Source: Ariolimax columbianus
Taxonomy: Eukaryota; Mollusca; Gastropoda; Stylommatophora; Arionidae
Direction: 5' to 3'
Assembly: GCA_036924085.1 (NCBI GenBank)
Contig: JAVGWX010000004.1
Span: 75,519,590 to 75,583,589 of the forward strand
DNA length: 64,000 bases
Each line of letters begins with the position of its first letter. The stretch's first letter is position 1. Below are positions 63,449 through 64,000 of this stretch, piece by piece. The position numbers and the translations under genes were made by a program. The notes below the pieces were generated by a model that saw only the letters and a program-made list of their open reading frames with translations, was not told where the DNA came from and did not search any database.

Positions 63449-63709
63449 AAGTGACTACAGGGACATGTAGTGGCATGAAGGGACTACAGGGACATGTAGT
63501 GGCATGAAGGGACTACAGGGACATGTAGTGGCATGAAGGGACTACAGGGACATGTAGTGGCATGAAGGGACTACAGGGACATGTAGTGGCATGAAGGGAC
63601 TACTGGGACATGTAGTGGCATGAAGGGACTACAGGGACATGTAGTGGCATGAAGGGACTACAGGGACATGTAGTGGCATGAAGGGACTACAGGGACATGT
63701 AGTGGCATG
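63449..63709. repeat. 29-bp minisatellite, 9 copies
   Basis: GAAGGGACTACAGGGACATG then TAGTGGCAT is repeated every 29 bp with two or three substitutions in total (GAAGTGACT in the first unit and CTACTGGG in one). Recent expansion is likely. Confidence 0.96.
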
Positions 63710-63719
63710 CTCCTGGAAC

Positions 63720-64000
63720 GTGACGATTACCAACATTAGACAGTAAAATGGCGGTTTATATGAAAATACGGTTTAAGAAACATGATGTGACCGAATTCCT
63801 GGCTAGTGGAAGGTTCTGTGCCCATCGACATGCATCGATGAATGACTGCGGTCTGTGGTGACGCCTGTGAGGATGGCAGTACTGTTAGGAGGTAGGCACG
63901 GACTGTAAAAGGCGACAATCCAGCCGCGACAAATCTGCACGACAAGGCTTGCAGTAGACGACTGAAAGCAACAGCATCCTGCACGCAACAAGTGTATCTT
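63720..64000 (-). pseudogene. Possible Tc1-like transposase fragment at window edge
   Basis: A minus-strand 82-codon ORF (63736-63984) includes RFVAAGLSPFTVRAYLLTVL, and a neighbouring frame has HHRPQSFIDACRWAQ. This loosely follows the AGL..RRP...LT..HR..RL.W...H pattern that precedes the first catalytic Asp in Tc1-like transposases. No catalytic residue is certain and the window ends here. Confidence 0.3.

Overview
This window looks like non-coding, repeat-dense DNA from an animal nuclear genome. I found no intact host gene, no rRNA, no free-standing tRNA gene and no prokaryotic gene organisation. Almost everything I can explain is transposable-element debris or tandem repeat. The evidence is broken open reading frames with recognisable non-LTR retrotransposon (LINE) motifs, tRNA-headed SINEs, a solo LTR, a rearranged Tc1-like DNA transposon and more than a dozen micro-, mini- and satellite arrays. 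The mix of several RTE-like LINEs, RNase H-bearing LINEs, and SINEs with a CAGCTGTAAATGGGTACC-type core or a GAA-rich tail fits a lophotrochozoan, most likely a mollusc. That identification is inference from family resemblance only.

Layout. 1-10007 is a 55-bp satellite of about 182 units that keeps strict 55-bp phase and shows higher-order repeats of 27 and 54 units. 10.1-17.5 kb alternates truncated minus-strand LINEs with pieces of one old 22-bp minisatellite, into which at least one RTE-like LINE is nested. 18.05-19.2 kb is a 35/44-bp array that directly follows a LINE 3' end. 19.7-25.5 kb is a patchwork of SINEs, LINE 3' ends and a dispersed repeat with a CAA tail. 25.95-27.3 kb is the best-preserved RTE-like copy. 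27.9-28.6 kb is a 43/46-bp array open in all three forward frames. 28.9-30.9 kb is a LINE 3' end split by a 1300-bp insert with solo-LTR features.

33.1-37.8 kb holds the longest LINE (endonuclease, RT, RNase H). A 70-bp piece of its endonuclease coding region is amplified about 14 times, and an inverted RNase H copy faces its 3' end. 39.1-39.5 kb is an ACAT/AC microsatellite. 41.9-45.8 kb is a younger minus-strand EN-RT-RNase H LINE with a duplicated segment. 48-50.5 kb has a SINE with perfect target-site duplications next to more LINE. 52.0-52.7 kb is a 34-bp array followed by a polypurine tract. 53.3-56.0 kb has a CR1/Rex1-like fragment and another RTE-like LINE. 56.1-56.8 kb is an internally inverted Tc1-like element. 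59.7-61.7 kb is a LINE whose RT carries about 19 tandem copies of a 12-residue unit. 61.9-62.8 kb is a LINE 3' end whose last coding part is tandemly amplified (73 bp x 5).

Recurring theme. Short stretches of LINE coding sequence have repeatedly become tandem arrays (33.2, 54.8, 60.1 and 62.5 kb, plus small duplications near 41.0 and 45.2 kb). This suggests either a local slippage or unequal-exchange process that turns LINE fragments into minisatellites, or a genome in which that process is generally active. No gene set here forms a pathway. The functional logic is parasitic: LINEs supply the reverse transcriptase and the SINEs appear to borrow LINE-like 3' tails.
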